Shown here one piece after another: positions 20,220 to 29,501 of a stretch of DNA of 64,000 bases. Source of the DNA: Bacillus sp. UNC41MFS5. Its GTDB lineage: Bacteria > Bacillota > Bacilli > Bacillales_B > DSM-18226. The stretch covers positions 1-64,000 of the forward strand of contig NZ_JMLP01000016.1 in NCBI RefSeq assembly GCF_000686805.1, read 5' to 3'. The notes beneath the pieces were generated by a model. That model did not search any database, was not told where the DNA came from, and was given only the letters and a program-made list of their open reading frames with translations. The stretch's first letter is position 1; the number at the start of each line of letters is the position of its first letter. A program made the translations under genes and the position numbers.

Positions 20220-21647
20220 ATGAGTAAAATAAATGAGCTTTTTAATCAAAAACTTAATGTTATTAACGTGGGAATCGAGTCATTTAAGGATGATCTAGTA
20301 AAACAAAATACAGAAGTGACTCATCTAGAGTGGACCCCGCCAGGCAGAGGCAACCCTGAACTTATTGCAGCCCTTGATATGCTTGAGGATCCATCTATTC
20401 TTGAAAAAATTGAAGCAGCAAATAGGGTAGCTGTTGAAAGAATTATTAACTCACAGCCAGTATTAGTTGGTTTTGAAAAAGCAATTGATTGTGTGCCAGG
20501 TATGACGAAATCAACGATTCTTCACGCTGGACCTCCAATAACTTGGGATAAAATGAATGGTCCGATGAGGGGGGCTGTGACTGGGGCAATTGTATTTGAA
20601 GGACTTGCAAAGGATTTAGAAGAAGCGGCAGAACTGGCTGCATCTGGTGATATTACCTTCTCTCCATGTCATGAGCACAACTGTGTTGGCTCAATGGCTG
20701 GTGTAACATCTGCTTCGATGTATATGCACATTGTAGAGAATAAAACCTATGGAAATATTGCTTACACAAACTTGAGTGAGCAGCTATCAAAAATCCTTCG
20801 AATGGGTGCTAATGATCAAAGTGTTATTGACCGTTTAGTTTGGATGCGCGATGTTTTCGGTCCAATCCTAAGTGCAGCCATGAAGTTAAATTCGAATGGA
20901 ATTGATTTGCGTTTAATGCTTGCTCAAGCCCTTCATATGGGTGACGAGTGTCATAACCGCAACGTTGCAGGAACAACGCTTTTAATCCAGGCGTTAACAC
21001 CTTATATTATTCAAACAGATTTTACACTTGAACAAAAACGAGAAGTTTTTGAGTTTGTTGCAAGCAGTGATTATTTCTCTGGTCCAACTTGGATGGCCCT
21101 TGCGAAATGTGCTCTTGACGCAGCACATGGCATTGAAAATAGTACGATTGTAACAACAATGGCGCGTAATGGTACTGAGTTCGGTATCCGTGTAAGTGGA
21201 ATTCCGGGGAATACATGGTTTACAGGTCCGGCGCAAAAAGTAATTGGGCCAATGTTTGCCGGCTACAAGCCTGAAGATTCTGGATTGGATATTGGGGATA
21301 GCGCAATTACTGAAACTTATGGAATCGGTGGATTTGCGATGGCGACAGCCCCTGCTATTGTTGCTCTTGTAGGCGGAACAATCGAGGACGCAATTGGCTA
21401 CTCTAAAAAAATGAAAGAAATTACAACAGCAGAAAATCCAAACGTAACGATTCCATTGTTGAATTTCATGGGTATTCCGACTGGAATCGATGTTCGAAAG
21501 GTTGTTCAGACGGGAATCATGCCAATCATTAATACGGCAATAGCCCATAAGGAAGCGGGAATTGGAATGATTGGAGCAGGAATCACTAATCCTCCAGTTG
21601 GAGCGTTTGAAAAGGCACTACGTGCTCTAAGCGAAAACATTAAGTAA
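20220..21647 (+). CDS. allG: DUF1116 protein, carbamoyltransferase subunit (AllG/YlbE-like)
   Basis: This is a 475-residue DUF1116 protein, the AllG (YlbE) partner of FdrA. Landmarks are LEWTPPGRGNPELIAAL near the N-terminus, GPPITWDKMNGPMRGAV, GDITFSPCHEHNCVGSMAGV (His/Cys-rich, about residues 143-162) and a C-terminal NFMGIPTGIDVRKVV. With AllF and AllH it should phosphorolyse a carbamoylated amide to carbamoyl phosphate. It starts 3 bases after allF. A hairpin without a good T tract follows, then the ankyrin-TPR gene. Confidence 0.87.
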   Translation: MSKINELFNQKLNVINVGIESFKDDLVKQNTEVTHLEWTPPGRGNPELIAALDMLEDPSILEKIEAANRVAVERIINSQPVLVGFEKAIDCVPGMTKSTILHAGPPITWDKMNGPMRGAVTGAIVFEGLAKDLEEAAELAASGDITFSPCHEHNCVGSMAGVTSASMYMHIVENKTYGNIAYTNLSEQLSKILRMGANDQSVIDRLVWMRDVFGPILSAAMKLNSNGIDLRLMLAQALHMGDECHNRNVAGTTLLIQALTPYIIQTDFTLEQKREVFEFVASSDYFSGPTWMALAKCALDAAHGIENSTIVTTMARNGTEFGIRVSGIPGNTWFTGPAQKVIGPMFAGYKPEDSGLDIGDSAITETYGIGGFAMATAPAIVALVGGTIEDAIGYSKKMKEITTAENPNVTIPLLNFMGIPTGIDVRKVVQTGIMPIINTAIAHKEAGIGMIGAGITNPPVGAFEKALRALSENIK

Positions 21648-21651
21648 TAGA

Positions 21652-21680
21652 TTCTGGTCCTAATTCTGTTAGGACCAGAA
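21652..21680 (+). other. Intra-operon hairpin
   Basis: TTCTGGTCCTA pairs with TTAGGACCAGAA around ATTCTG. There is no proper U tract, so it may be an mRNA stabiliser or a partial attenuator between allG and the ankyrin-TPR gene. Confidence 0.45.
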
Positions 21681-21746
21681 CCGATTTTAATCATATTTAA
21701 ATTGATAGACTTCATGTTGGGAACACAACAAAAGGAGAGAATCACT

Positions 21747-22937
21747 TTGGAAAATCATTCATTACACAGCAAACTGATTGAAGCAAGTGAGCAGGGCAAT
21801 CTAACAACTGCAAAACAGCTTTTAGATGTTGGTGCAGACGCACACTATAAAGATGCTGTAGGTCGAACAGCGTTAATGGCAGCAACACAAAAAAATCAAA
21901 TTGATGTAGTTAAATTATTACTTGAGGCTGGCAGTGACGTAAATACACGAGATATAACACAGCTAACTCCATTTATTTGTTCCGGTGCAAACGGATTTCA
22001 TGAAATTTTAAGCTTAATGCTCCAGTATGGTGCGGATTTAAATAGTGTGAACCGTTTTGGAGGCACTGCATTGCTTCCATCTAGTGAGAAAGGCTATTTG
22101 AAAACCGTTCAAGTTTGCTTGGATGCTGGGGTTCCGGTAAATCATGTGAACAATTTAGGCTGGTCCGCTCTGCTTGAGTCCGTGATTCTGGGTAATGGCG
22201 GTCGGTTATATTCCGATATCATTCAAGAACTAGTAAACGCCGGTGCAGATGTGTTTCTCCCTGATAGAGACGGGAAATCAGCATTAAAGCATGCAAAAGA
22301 AATGGGCCACGATAAGATTTCAGCCATCTTGAACAAGGAATTTGAAGAAAATAATGAATCTATTAAAAAGGCTAAACAACTTGCAAGAAGCGGTCATTAT
22401 GAGGAAGCTATCTTGGAAATTGAAAAGGACCTTGAACATGATGGTCAAAACCTTGATTTGATTTACTACAAAGGCTATTTCTTACAAGAATTAAAGAGAT
22501 ATGAGGAAGCACTTGAGGAATACAACAAAGCATTAGCCCTTGATCCAATGGATTTAGACTTCTATTTCTATACGGCCAATTGTTTAAGAGCAATGAGGAA
22601 TCCGGAGGAAGCACTTTCGGAATATGATAAAGCTTGTGCATTAAACACTACAGAAACTTTTTATCGTTATCATAAATCCAATTACCTGAGAGAACTAGGC
22701 AGGCATGAAGTTGCTGTTGTTGAAATGGACAAATTACTTGCACTAATGCCAAACCGCTATGATTTTTCTTTCCATAAGGCAAACAGCCTTAGGACTCTAG
22801 GTAAACATCAGGAAGCAATTGAAGCAATTGAGAATGCGATTGCAAATGATTCGACTAACCCGTTATATCATTTGCATAAGGAACAATCTCTTGAATTGCT
22901 AGTGAGACAAACAAACGAAAGCAAGGGGAAAAATTGA
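21747..22937 (+). CDS. Ankyrin repeat-TPR protein inside the carbamoyltransferase operon
   Basis: A 396-residue protein made only of repeats. Residues about 5-205 are ankyrin repeats (for example GRTALMAATQKNQIDVVKLL and NAGADVFLPDRDGKSALKHA). Residues about 215-385 are TPR-type helix pairs (YEEALEEYNKALALDPMDLD, PEEALSEYDKACALNTTETF, HQEAIEAIENAIANDSTNPL). There is no signal peptide, membrane segment or catalytic motif. The TTG at 21747 has AAAGGAGAG 7 bases upstream. Its stop TGA shares one base with the carbamate kinase ATG, so the two are coupled. An adaptor or assembly role for the AllFGH-kinase set is an inference; no such component is part of the E. coli system. Confidence 0.82.
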   Translation: MENHSLHSKLIEASEQGNLTTAKQLLDVGADAHYKDAVGRTALMAATQKNQIDVVKLLLEAGSDVNTRDITQLTPFICSGANGFHEILSLMLQYGADLNSVNRFGGTALLPSSEKGYLKTVQVCLDAGVPVNHVNNLGWSALLESVILGNGGRLYSDIIQELVNAGADVFLPDRDGKSALKHAKEMGHDKISAILNKEFEENNESIKKAKQLARSGHYEEAILEIEKDLEHDGQNLDLIYYKGYFLQELKRYEEALEEYNKALALDPMDLDFYFYTANCLRAMRNPEEALSEYDKACALNTTETFYRYHKSNYLRELGRHEVAVVEMDKLLALMPNRYDFSFHKANSLRTLGKHQEAIEAIENAIANDSTNPLYHLHKEQSLELLVRQTNESKGKN

Positions 22938-23887
22938 TGGGAAAATTAGTAATAGTTGCAATTGGAGGAAACTCATTAGTCCGAGAAAATGGTCTTGACT
23001 CTGTCAATGACCAATATGAAGCAGTATGCGAAACCGCAGTTAATATTGCAGATATGGTAGCAGAAGGTTTCAATGTTGTAGTCACACACGGCAATGGACC
23101 ACAGGTAGGGTTTGGCCTAAGAAGATCGGAAATTGCCAACGAAGTAGCCGGTATGCCGGTGATACCGCTGGTCAATTGTGGAGCAGATACGCAAGGCGGG
23201 ATTGGCTATCAAATTCAACAGGCTTTAATCAATGAATTTGCCAAGAGGAGTATTAACAAAAAGGTCGCTACGGTTATCACACAGGTAGAAGTGAGTATTG
23301 ATGACCCCAATTTTAAAAATCCGACAAAACCTGTAGGGGCATTTTTTACACTAGAGCAGGCTGAAGAAATGAAAAAAGAACATCCAGACTGGTGTTTCAT
23401 AGAAGATTCAGGCCGCGGCTATCGTAGAGTGGTCCCTTCACCAAAACCAATTAACATTGTTGAAAAAGATGCGATTAGAACATTAATCAATGCTGGGTTT
23501 GTGGTCATCGCTGTTGGAGGCGGCGGGATTCCTGTAGTAAGGAACAATAACAATGCGTTTGAGGGAATCGACGCAGTCATTGATAAGGATTTTGCAACGA
23601 GTCTACTCGCAGAACAGGTTCAAGCGGAAACATTGATCATTACCACGGGTGTTTCGAGAGTTTGTATTAACTTTGGCAAGCCAAATCAAAAGGCACTTGA
23701 AAAGATTACGGTTGAAGAAACCAAACAATATGTACTTGAAAACCACTTTCCTCCAGGAAGCATGCTTCCTAAAATTGAGGCTAGCCTAAGATTTTTAGAA
23801 AAAAATGGTTCGAGGGTCATTATCACAAACCCAGAAAGCTTAAAAGAAGCAATCAATGAAGGCGCAGGAACTCATATTGTAAGGTAA
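22937..23887 (+). CDS. allK: Carbamate kinase (AllK/ArcC-like)
   Basis: This enzyme transfers the phosphate of carbamoyl phosphate to ADP, giving ATP and carbamate, which falls apart to ammonia and CO2. The 316 residues have the amino-acid-kinase landmarks VAIGGNSLVRENG, VVVTHGNGPQVG (about residues 50-61), VIAVGGGGIPVV, IDKDFATSLLA and FPPGSMLPKIEA. The ATG at 22937 is used; a TTG one codon earlier is the only alternative. It lies directly after the carbamoyltransferase genes, so it most likely harvests the energy of their product. Confidence 0.88.
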   Translation: MGKLVIVAIGGNSLVRENGLDSVNDQYEAVCETAVNIADMVAEGFNVVVTHGNGPQVGFGLRRSEIANEVAGMPVIPLVNCGADTQGGIGYQIQQALINEFAKRSINKKVATVITQVEVSIDDPNFKNPTKPVGAFFTLEQAEEMKKEHPDWCFIEDSGRGYRRVVPSPKPINIVEKDAIRTLINAGFVVIAVGGGGIPVVRNNNNAFEGIDAVIDKDFATSLLAEQVQAETLIITTGVSRVCINFGKPNQKALEKITVEETKQYVLENHFPPGSMLPKIEASLRFLEKNGSRVIITNPESLKEAINEGAGTHIVR

Positions 23888-23923
23888 TGGACAAATTTTA
23901 TAGCTAAGCAAGGAGATGTAAAT

Positions 23924-25375
23924 ATGGAAGAAGCTAAAATTGAAAAAGCCTATGATAAATATAAATCATATGGTTATTCAGATGATTTACTTCCAAAGAA
24001 GCCTAGCCAAAGAGATTGGGGCATATCAAACTATACGACACTATGGATGGGCGCCGTCCATAATATCATGTCTTATATGACAGTAGCAGGATTCTTTATT
24101 CTAGGATTAAATACAAAGCAAGTACTATTAGCCGTCATGCTTTCAGCAGTTATTGTATCAACATTTTATGTTTTAAACGGTTATTCAGCATCAAAGTATG
24201 GCCTCCCATTTGCTATGCTGCTTCGAGATACCTTCGGAGTAAAAGGAGCCATCATCCCTGCGTTATGTCGTGGTCTAATAGCCGGTTTGGTATTCTTTGG
24301 TACTACCACTGTCGTTGGGGCGGAATCTTTGAATGTTATTTTTGCGAGATTCATTCCGAATTATATGTCCGTAGGTGGAGATTTTAATATTTTTGGCTTA
24401 ACTGTTCCTTCGATGATTTCCTATGCCATTCTTTGGACGATTACCGTTCTATTGTTCTTAGGTGGAATGAATGTTTTAGGTAAATTTGGAAACTGGTCTT
24501 CGCCTGTTGTTTACGTATTTATCATTGGTGCAGCAGTTTGGGCAATCAACATGGCGGGTGGTTTTGGACCAATCTTATCGTATGTACCGAAAAATCCGTC
24601 CTCTAGCCCACTTGTTTTTATAGCGTGCGTAAGTGCGTTAGTATCTAACTGGGCCGGTCCAGTGGTTAACATGGCTGATTTTACTCATCGAGCTAAATCG
24701 CCAAGAGACGTTATTATTGGGTTACCACTAGGATTTATTTTCTCGTATATTCTCTTTGCCATCACTTGTGTTGCGTTAATTGCTGGTACTGAAATTGCAT
24801 TTGGTGAACCTATTTTCAATATCGTTCATGCGCTTGATAAAATTGAAAATACATTTTCTGTAGTAGTATTAATATTAGCCCTAAACGTTGGTGCTACGGC
24901 GTTTGTTGTGTTTGCAAACCTATTGCCTTCAGGATTACAAATGACATCTCTATTTCCAAAAAGATTTACTGTAAAGTCAGCAGGTATCTTGACAGCGATT
25001 GTTGGAACCTTAATTTTACCATGGAAGCTTGTATCTAGCACAACAACATTGTTCTTCTTCTATAGCTTTATTGGATCCATCTTTGGACCAATCGCGGGGA
25101 TTATGCTTTCCAGCTTCTATATTCATCGTAAGGGAAAGCTAAACCTTGATAATATTTATGTACCACAAGACAGTAATGGGGAGTATAAGAACGGCTATAA
25201 TCCAATTGCAATGGGTGTTTTAGCAGTAAGCTTCATTCTTCCAATGTCAGGTGCATTTCTTAAGAATGTACCACTTTTAGCTAAAATGAATGATTTTGCA
25301 TTCTTTAGTGGTTTGATTGTGTCGTTTATTCTATACACTATTTTTGGAAAGTATAGTAGACCGAATAACCAATAG
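23924..25375 (+). CDS. NCS1 family nucleobase permease
   Basis: A membrane protein of 483 residues with about 12 hydrophobic helices, belonging to the nucleobase:cation symporter-1 family (cytosine, allantoin, hydantoin and related substrates). It has the family opening RDWGISNYTTLWMGAVHNIMS, the SKYGLPFAMLLRDTFG loop, the SNWAGPVVNMADFTHRAKSP loop and YIHRKGKLNLDNIY near the C-terminus. It follows carbamate kinase by 36 bases in the same operon and precedes a deaminase. It is clearly different from the second NCS1 permease at 30754, which is closer to PucI. The substrate cannot be read from the sequence. Confidence 0.85.
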   Translation: MEEAKIEKAYDKYKSYGYSDDLLPKKPSQRDWGISNYTTLWMGAVHNIMSYMTVAGFFILGLNTKQVLLAVMLSAVIVSTFYVLNGYSASKYGLPFAMLLRDTFGVKGAIIPALCRGLIAGLVFFGTTTVVGAESLNVIFARFIPNYMSVGGDFNIFGLTVPSMISYAILWTITVLLFLGGMNVLGKFGNWSSPVVYVFIIGAAVWAINMAGGFGPILSYVPKNPSSSPLVFIACVSALVSNWAGPVVNMADFTHRAKSPRDVIIGLPLGFIFSYILFAITCVALIAGTEIAFGEPIFNIVHALDKIENTFSVVVLILALNVGATAFVVFANLLPSGLQMTSLFPKRFTVKSAGILTAIVGTLILPWKLVSSTTTLFFFYSFIGSIFGPIAGIMLSSFYIHRKGKLNLDNIYVPQDSNGEYKNGYNPIAMGVLAVSFILPMSGAFLKNVPLLAKMNDFAFFSGLIVSFILYTIFGKYSRPNNQ

Positions 25376-25456
25376 TTTTTTTGTAGAAGCATAGTCAAAG
25401 TTTTTAAGGATATTTATTAAAATTTATGTTCAATAAATAATAGGAGGAATTTGATT

Positions 25457-25909
25457 ATGGATTATATGAAAATGGCTGCAGAGGCAACAATTAAAGGAAT
25501 GAACAATAAAGTTGGAGGTCCATTTGGCGCAACAATTGTCCGTGGTGATGAAGTGATTGCTGCAGTAAGTAACACGATGATGAGAGATTCAGATCCATCT
25601 GCACATGCAGAAATGGTTGCTATTCGAGAAGCTTGTAAGAAACTTGGAACCATGGATTTATCTGATTGTGTAATATACGCAACTTGTGAACCATGTCCAA
25701 TGTGTGTCTCAGCCATCATTTGGGCAGGCGTTAAAGAAGTTCATTATTGTAACACAAGAGATGATGCTCATGATCATGGTTTTTCTGATATGCACCTACG
25801 CAAATATTTAACAGGAGAAGATACAAGTGTGCTTAACATGATCAAAGTAGAAAAAAGAGAAGATTGTGATCATCTATTTGAGCATTTTCACAAACAAAAT
25901 GAGAAGTAG
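25457..25909 (+). CDS. GuaD-type nucleobase deaminase (CDA fold)
   Basis: A zinc-dependent deaminase of 150 residues. The zinc and catalytic motif is HAEMVAIREA (HAE) with the second part CEPCPMC (PCxxC). Length and the C-terminal region (DDAHDHGFSD) follow Bacillus guanine deaminase GuaD more closely than tRNA adenosine deaminase. The ATG at 25457 has TAGGAGGA with 9 bases of spacing, and a TTG at 25451 would be too close. It is the last gene of the allH-to-deaminase operon and ends in a strong terminator. Guanine deamination is likely, but another amino-heterocycle is equally compatible with the neighbours. Confidence 0.83.
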   Translation: MDYMKMAAEATIKGMNNKVGGPFGATIVRGDEVIAAVSNTMMRDSDPSAHAEMVAIREACKKLGTMDLSDCVIYATCEPCPMCVSAIIWAGVKEVHYCNTRDDAHDHGFSDMHLRKYLTGEDTSVLNMIKVEKREDCDHLFEHFHKQNEK

Positions 25910-26261
25910 GATTTCTGTCCTGCACGTGAATACAAGAAAAGCAGTCAACCCTCTTTATAATTGACTGCTTTTTCTTAGTTAGATAAGTGAATGTGTAGAA
26001 ATTCAATTAACTTTTTAAGAAGTCCATTTGTTCTGTTTCACTTCCTTCATGAAGGTAAATGAAAATAAATTAAAATGGAAATTGCAAGACGAAGTTTATA
26101 AAAAAAGTTGTAGCTTACTATCTTTATTTAATCACTAAGAAGTAGAAATATTATAAAAAAGGGTAATGATTTCGAATATATAAAATAGTAATTTTTTTTA
26201 TAATGATACTTATGGGAGTCTAAATAAGCTTACTTCTGAATAATGAAAGGAGCTAATTGTA
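25910..26261. other. Intergenic region with terminator and probable promoter
   Basis: After the terminator at 25934-25977 about 280 very AT-rich bases lead to the next gene. A TATAAT-like hexamer lies near 26200 (TTTATAATGATAC), 60 bases before the amidohydrolase start. No small gene or riboswitch was recognised. Confidence 0.4.
25934..25977 (+). terminator. Terminator of the carbamoyltransferase operon
   Basis: AAAAGCAGTCAA pairs with TTGACTGCTTTT around a 12-base loop, followed by TTCTTAGTT. Confidence 0.75.
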
Positions 26262-27731
26262 GTGAAAACCAAATTAATGGGAAGGTACGTTATTGGATAC
26301 GATGGAGTAGACCACGTCTTAATTGAAAATGCAGAAGTTGTTTTTGAAAATGATAAGATCATCTTTGTCGGCAAAAATTATCTTGGCGAAGTGGACAAGG
26401 TAATCGATTTGGGGAAAGCCATCATTAGTCCAGGGTTTATCGATTTAAATGCATTGGGTGATATTGACCACGATATTTTACATTTAGAGGCAAGAACAAA
26501 CAGACAGAATAACCTTCTTTGGTCGGAACAGTATATAAAAAATGGAAACCATGAAGTTATGACAGCTAAGGAAGAAAATTTCAAATCCCTTTATGCCTAC
26601 TCACAACTGATTCTCCATGGGGTTACTACTGCGATGCCAATTACATCGGTACTTTATAAAAAATGGGCAGAAACGTACGAGGAGCTTACTGCCGCAGCAG
26701 ACCATGCTGGAAGTTTGGGATTAAGAATCTATCTTGGGCCAAGCTACCAATCTGGAATTAGAGTTGTAAAACCTGATGGTGCTATCAATCTATACTGGGA
26801 TGAAGAAGCCGGAAAAGCTGGATTACAACGTGCCGTAAGGTTTGTGGAAGAATTTGATGGAGCTTATGATGGATTGGTTAGAGGGATGCTGGCACCCGAA
26901 CGAATTGAGTGTCAGACCGCAGAAAGTTTGACACAAACAAAATACTATAGTGATAAATTAGGAGTTCCAATTAAACTTCATGCAGCACAAGGAGGCTTTG
27001 AATATCATACCATCGTTGAAAAACACGGTGTAACCCCTATTCGTTATTTATATGACCTTGGTTTTTTAGGGCCAAAAACAGGAATCCCGCATGCCCACTT
27101 TATTGCTGGTTATAGTGAAGCGAAATTTGGTGAGGGTAATGATTTAGCCCTTCTGAAAGAAACGAATACAACGGTTATTCATTGTCCTTTAATCATTGGC
27201 AGGCATACTTCGGCATTAGAATCATTTGCTAGATATAAAGGGGCAGGTATCAATTTAGCACTAGGAACAGATACATTTCCGCCAGATATGTTTCAAAACA
27301 TTCGAACAGGCAGCATATTTTCCCGATTCATAGAAAAGGAAGTCGAGGGTTCCACGTACGCTGATTTCTTTCGGGCGGCCACACTTGGGGCAGCTGCGTT
27401 CCTTGGAAGAAATGACCTCGGCCGTTTAGCTGTTGGGGCGAAAGCAGATATTATTGCAATTGACTTAAATGGATATCATTTAGGAGTTCTCGATGATCCA
27501 ATCCGCACGATGATTGTGAGCGGAACAGGAAGAGACGTGAAACTATCCATAATAAACGGAAAGATTGTAATGAAGGACCAAAAAATACCTAATTTTGATT
27601 TAGAAGAAATGAAAACCAAGGGACAACAATATTTTAACAAAATGAGAAAAGGATATTTCGAAAGAGATTATCAGCAATTGACTGAAAGAGAATTGTTTCC
27701 CCCTTCCTTCAAAATTGTGGATTCTATCTGA
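26262..27731 (+). CDS. Amidohydrolase-superfamily protein with altered metal site
   Basis: A 489-residue member of the ATZ/TRZ (chlorohydrolase/SsnA-like) amidohydrolases, by the flanking beta-sandwich, HAHFIAGYS (H277/H279), VIHCPL (H307) and LGTDTFPP (D337). The usual DxHxH metal motif after PGFI reads D61-L-N63-A-L65, so both His ligands are replaced. The usual HxAE catalytic Glu is Gln (H240-A-A-Q243). It may use another metal arrangement (GDIDHD follows) or be a non-catalytic partner. The GTG start has AAAGGAGC 8 bases upstream. It stands between the carbamoyltransferase operon and a binding-protein gene. Confidence 0.78.
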   Translation: MKTKLMGRYVIGYDGVDHVLIENAEVVFENDKIIFVGKNYLGEVDKVIDLGKAIISPGFIDLNALGDIDHDILHLEARTNRQNNLLWSEQYIKNGNHEVMTAKEENFKSLYAYSQLILHGVTTAMPITSVLYKKWAETYEELTAAADHAGSLGLRIYLGPSYQSGIRVVKPDGAINLYWDEEAGKAGLQRAVRFVEEFDGAYDGLVRGMLAPERIECQTAESLTQTKYYSDKLGVPIKLHAAQGGFEYHTIVEKHGVTPIRYLYDLGFLGPKTGIPHAHFIAGYSEAKFGEGNDLALLKETNTTVIHCPLIIGRHTSALESFARYKGAGINLALGTDTFPPDMFQNIRTGSIFSRFIEKEVEGSTYADFFRAATLGAAAFLGRNDLGRLAVGAKADIIAIDLNGYHLGVLDDPIRTMIVSGTGRDVKLSIINGKIVMKDQKIPNFDLEEMKTKGQQYFNKMRKGYFERDYQQLTERELFPPSFKIVDSI

Positions 27732-27857
27732 TATTAAAAAAAGAAGTAAAGATATTGATAAATAAAGTAAAGATTTTCAAAATAAAATTATCTGAATATT
27801 TTTTATAATTAGACAAACGGATATAAAGTTAATAAAAATATTCAGGGGGTAGTGATT

Positions 27858-29423
27858 ATGAAAGCAAGGCAGGGGCTTGGAAGATTATTTTTAGTAATAT
27901 TGACGGTGTTTGTCATTACCGGCTGTTCGACAAGTAAAGATGTCAGCACAAAAAGCAATGGTAAAAGCACAGAATCTAAGGACGGCGGTACATTAGTCAT
28001 TGCCCGATTGTCAGACGCTGAAAACCTAGACCAACAGTTTATGTCAACAATCAATGCTGCAAGTGTTACCCATCGCAAAATCTATGAGGGTTTAGTTGGT
28101 CGTGATCATAATGCTGAAATCCAGCCATTGCTGGCGGAAAAATGGGAGCAACTAGATGATACGACATGGGAGTTTAAATTACGAGAAGGTGTTAAATTTC
28201 ATGATGGGTCAGCTTTTAATGCCAATGCTGTAAAAGCTACCTTTGATCGACTTTTAGATCCAAAGGTGGCATCACCTAGAGCTATTGTTTTTAAAATGGT
28301 AAAAGAAGTTAAGGTAATTGATGACTACACCGTTCATTTTATTTTAACAGAGCCGTTTGCTCCATTACTCTCTATTTTGGCTAGTCATGAAGGCGGGATT
28401 ATTAGTCCAAAAACTATCGAGAAATACGGGAAAAACATTATTAAAGAACCAAATGGGACAGGTCCATTTGTTTTCAAATCATGGACACCTGGACAAGAAA
28501 TTGTATTAACAAAAAACAATAGGTATTGGGGAGAGAAGGCGAAGGTCGATAAAGTCGTATTTAAGGTTGTACCCGAGGAAACGACTAGAATCTCCATGCT
28601 AGAAACAGGTGAAGCTCAAATAGCTGAACCCCTTTCTGTACCAATGATGGACACCGTAAAGGCTTCACAAGCAATCGATGTTTACCGTAGTGAAGGATAT
28701 GGAACAGAGTATATTGGCTTTAATGTTCAAAAGAAACCATTTAATGATGAAAAGGTTCGAAAGGCCATCGCCCATGCGGTTGAAATGGATTCCATTATTA
28801 AAGGTGTCTATAATAATGTGGGAAAAAGGGCTAATTCCTTATTAGGCTCAAAGGTTTTCGGTTACCATCCTAATATGGAATCGTATAAATATAACTTAAA
28901 TGAAGCAAAGAGATTACTAGCTGAAGCAGGTTATCCAAATGGTTTTGAAGTTACACTTAAAACGATGGATAGCAAAGAAAGAGTGAACATGGCTGAAGTA
29001 CTGCAATCACAGTTAAAAGGTATTGGTGTCAAAATAAAAATTCAGGTGTTGGAGTATGGTACGTTTGTTGACCAAGTAAATAAGGGGGACTCTGAGATGT
29101 ATCTCCTTAGCTGGAGAAATGCTACAGGTGATGCTGATTATAATCAGTATAACCTTTTCCATACAAGCTCGCAGGGTGGAGCGGGGAATACCTTCTTTTA
29201 CAGTAATAAAGAGGTCGATCGTTTAATAGAGGCTGCACGCAGTGAAAAAGACCAAGAAAAACGAAAAGAACTATATGCGAAGTCACAAGAAATAGAAATG
29301 AAAGAGGCTGTTTATATTCCTGTTCGAGTGATTGAAAATTTAGCGGCTGTTGGAAAAGACGTAAAAGGTTTTTCTATTAGTCCATCAGGCTATTTAGAAA
29401 TAAATGATGTGTCTATTCAATAA
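27858..29423 (+). CDS. ABC transporter substrate-binding lipoprotein (family 5), paralogue 1
   Basis: An extracytoplasmic solute-binding protein of 521 residues in the DppA/OppA/NikA class. It begins with a lipoprotein signal ending VITGC, so Cys-anchoring is expected at about residue 23. The family block LREGVKFHDGSAFNANAVKATFDRLL is present. No permease or ATPase follows it. It probably feeds the only Dpp-type transporter nearby (35095-38972). It is a close paralogue of the protein at 39266, with long shared stretches such as RINMAEV/RVNMAEV and DYNQYNLFH. The ATG at 27858 follows AGGGGGT. Confidence 0.87.
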   Translation: MKARQGLGRLFLVILTVFVITGCSTSKDVSTKSNGKSTESKDGGTLVIARLSDAENLDQQFMSTINAASVTHRKIYEGLVGRDHNAEIQPLLAEKWEQLDDTTWEFKLREGVKFHDGSAFNANAVKATFDRLLDPKVASPRAIVFKMVKEVKVIDDYTVHFILTEPFAPLLSILASHEGGIISPKTIEKYGKNIIKEPNGTGPFVFKSWTPGQEIVLTKNNRYWGEKAKVDKVVFKVVPEETTRISMLETGEAQIAEPLSVPMMDTVKASQAIDVYRSEGYGTEYIGFNVQKKPFNDEKVRKAIAHAVEMDSIIKGVYNNVGKRANSLLGSKVFGYHPNMESYKYNLNEAKRLLAEAGYPNGFEVTLKTMDSKERVNMAEVLQSQLKGIGVKIKIQVLEYGTFVDQVNKGDSEMYLLSWRNATGDADYNQYNLFHTSSQGGAGNTFFYSNKEVDRLIEAARSEKDQEKRKELYAKSQEIEMKEAVYIPVRVIENLAAVGKDVKGFSISPSGYLEINDVSIQ

Positions 29424-29431
29424 GATACATC

Positions 29432-29470
29432 TTAAAAGAGGGATATCCATTTTGGGTAACCTCTTTTATC
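29432..29470 (+). terminator. Hairpin after binding-protein gene 1
   Basis: AAAAGAGG pairs with CCTCTTTT across about 18 bases, followed by ATCG without a long T tract. It is perhaps an attenuator that raises binding-protein over enzyme expression. Confidence 0.5.
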
Positions 29471-29501
29471 GTGGTAGTTAACAATGAAGGGATGAATAGA
29501 A

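Noticed and set aside
20994..21548. 184-residue minus-strand frame opposite allG
   Set aside because: Cys- and Ser-rich shadow of a conserved DUF1116 gene; no start signals.
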